NCBI RefSeq assembly: GCF_036711975.1
Contig: NC_091971.1
Location: 8,315,501 to 8,379,500, forward strand
DNA from: Onthophagus taurus
Lineage: Eukaryota; Arthropoda; Insecta; Coleoptera; Scarabaeidae
Direction: 5' to 3'
Length of the DNA stretch: 64,000 nucleotides
Shown here: positions 62,501 to 64,000 of the stretch, piece by piece
Layout: every line of letters begins with the position of its first letter
Numbering within the stretch: position 1 is the stretch's first letter
The notes under the pieces: generated by a model
What the model was told of the DNA's origin: nothing
The model's database searches: none
Seen by the model: the letters and a program-made list of their open reading frames with translations, nothing else
Position numbers and translations under genes: made by a program

Positions 62501-64000
62501 TTTATGTTCAGCATACAATTTAGAGGGTGCACCAACACTCATAGCTGATTGTGTAAGTAATTTTGTTGTTTCGGAATCATCGGAATCATCATATTGCGGT
62601 TCAACAACTTCAAAGTTTTCATCTTTAGCACCATCCTCAACAAAATCGCTTCCTAATTCAACACCTTTCTTATCTAATTCAGAGAAAGTTCCTTGATGTT
62701 TAATAGTTCCATCTTCCATAACAGAAATGGAATCAACTTCTTTTAAAAATTGCACTTGATGCATTATAATAATAACTAATTTGTCTTTAAGAAATGATTT
62801 TAAACAACTTTGGAAAACGTGTTTACTAACGTTTGCGTCTAAAGCAGATAAAGGACTATCCAAAAGATAAATGTTAGCATCTTTATAGATTGCTCTAGCT
62901 AAATTAACTCTAGCTTGTTGTCCTTTACTTAAATTTAAACCTCGATCGCTTACTAAAGTTCTATCACCGCGTTTCATTCTGTCTAAATCTCTAATTAAAC
63001 CGCAAACACTTAAAACTTCTTTATATCGTTTTTCATTGAATGGTTGTCCAAATAAAACGTTTTGTTTTATAGTTCCTGGAAACAGCCAAGGATCTTGCGA
63101 AGCATACGAAACGGTGCCGTTTACTTCTAATTGCCCATCAGTTATCGTTAAGTCATTCAAAACCATTTTTAATAAAGTTGATTTTCCACAACCAACCTCT
63201 CCAGTCACAGCATGAATACCTCTCTTTAAATTTAAATTAACATCCTTCAAAACAGGTTTTTCAGGTAAAATTTCAGCCGTAACATTTTTAGCGATTACTT
63301 CGGGTTTATCGGTGATGATTTTTTTGGTTTGGACGGTTTCTTTCGCTAATAATAAACTTTTAATGCGTTTAATCGATGATTTTACTTCGGCGATTTGGGA
63401 AATTCCAATTGGTACGGTTACTGTAATGATGTGTTGTACTGTTGAGTAACAACTTTGTATTACGAAAGCTTTTTCTGCGGTTATACTGTCATTGAGGTAA
63501 ATATATGTAATCATGCAGATGTAAAAAGAAATTTTTGTGCTCATTCCACCAACTGTTAAAGCTATCATTTTCACGTAATAAGTTACTTTGATTTTACCAA
63601 TTTCGCTTCTACAAAAGAAATTAAATTAATGTTGTGTTGTTTTAATGAAAAGATTTTGTTACTTTCTAATGGAATCCACTAATTTTTTGAAATATTTCTC
63701 CCAAGTATAAATTTTAATGATTTGAATCGTCGATAAGATTTCTTGTAATAAACGAATTCTTTCATCGGATTTAGCTAATGTTTTCATTTTAATTTTCATG
63801 GTTATTTTAGCCAAAATCACTAAACATAAAATTTAAATTAAATAAATTAATTATAATGAGTTTTGACTTACTTTGTAAAGGTGAAACCAACAATAAAAAT
63901 CCAACTCCCGCAATAGCGGAAAGTTGAATTTGTCTATACATAATATAAGTCATTATAAATAATTGGATAATTCCAATCCAAACGTCGTTTCCAAACTGCA
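59509..64000 (-). CDS. ABCC transporter E (MRP4-like), 5' end outside window
   Basis: Short-MRP exporter cut by the right edge. Exons seen: (64000)-63872, 63819-63663, 63608-62361, 62308-61972, 61912-61762, 60889-60662, 60413-59509, with matching phases. It lacks the first two exons and the start of the third. NBD1: GEVGCGKST, YASQDPW, LSKGQ (for LSGGQ), IYLLDSPLSALD, MHQVQ with the H-loop histidine kept. NBD2: GRTGAGKTS, FSAGQ, IIVLDEATANID, IAHRL. The protein ends VSQAGLLKS; like D it lacks the extra tail and the last intron of B and C. Intron 4 (before the SEIGKI block) is kept, as in A and D. D and E share several NBD2 features, so they may be the closest pair in the array. Confidence 0.92.
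61085..61290. repeat. R2 repeat in an intron of gene E
   Basis: In intron 60,890-61,761. AAGTTGTAGCAAATTTTATT, ACAATATTGTTCTTTT, TTTTGCTCTCAGATGTATAT and ATCGAGAAAC, with a second partial match (AATCATAAATATCGAGAGAA) just before. Same family as 53,330-53,665. Confidence 0.65.

Noticed and set aside
1-64000. CRISPR arrays, bacterial operons, tRNA or rRNA genes
   Set aside because: The window is a spliced eukaryotic genome; no regularly spaced direct repeats of CRISPR type and no tRNA or rRNA fold or sequence was recognised by eye. A tRNAscan run would settle the tRNA question.

Overview
The window is eukaryotic nuclear DNA from an insect. Genes have introns of about 45-60 bases and a few of 1-3.5 kb, canonical GT-AG splice sites, AT-rich intergenic DNA and decayed transposons. 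The gene content (divergent ionotropic receptors in tandem, a CCHamide-type neuropeptide receptor, and a tandem expansion of short MRP4-like ABCC transporters) suggests a beetle. That placement is inference from gene content and cannot be proved without a search.

Layout. (1) Positions 1-9,425, plus strand: a tandem array of single-exon divergent ionotropic receptors. It has three intact copies (1424-3103, 3715-5364, 6199-7845), one full-length pseudogene (8016-9425) and two partial fossils between the intact copies. (2) 9,747-11,164, minus strand: a five-exon class A GPCR that can be assembled in frame to 384 residues and looks like a CCHamide receptor, with a TATA box at 11,296-11,303. (3) 11,304-22,197: about 11 kb without a clear gene, holding dispersed repeats and a few weak small-ORF candidates. 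(4) 22,198-64,000, minus strand: five head-to-tail ABCC (MRP4/lethal(2)03659-type) full transporters, here called A to E. I assembled A-D from first ATG to stop by joining exons at GT-AG sites with matching phases (1280, 1275, 1277 and 1244 residues). E runs off the right edge.

The ABCC genes clearly arose by tandem duplication: the same exon lengths (231, 431, 157, 151, 231) recur. They have lost different introns since then, and their first nucleotide-binding domains have drifted. Gene D lacks the Walker A lysine of NBD1, and A, B and D have asparagine for the H-loop histidine of NBD1. Family knowledge says such proteins export organic anions and conjugates; the substrates cannot be read from sequence.

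Between and inside the genes are transposon remains: a foldback element with internal ~175-bp tandem repeats in an intron of gene C, a LINE 3' fragment, a piggyBac transposase fragment, a Tc1-like transposase fragment, a 43-bp-arm hairpin, and two dispersed repeat families (called R1 and R2 here) that often lie side by side. I see no clearly new molecular system. The strongest leads are the divergent NBD1 sites and mosaic intron loss in the ABCC array, the mosaic receptor array, and the composite repeats.
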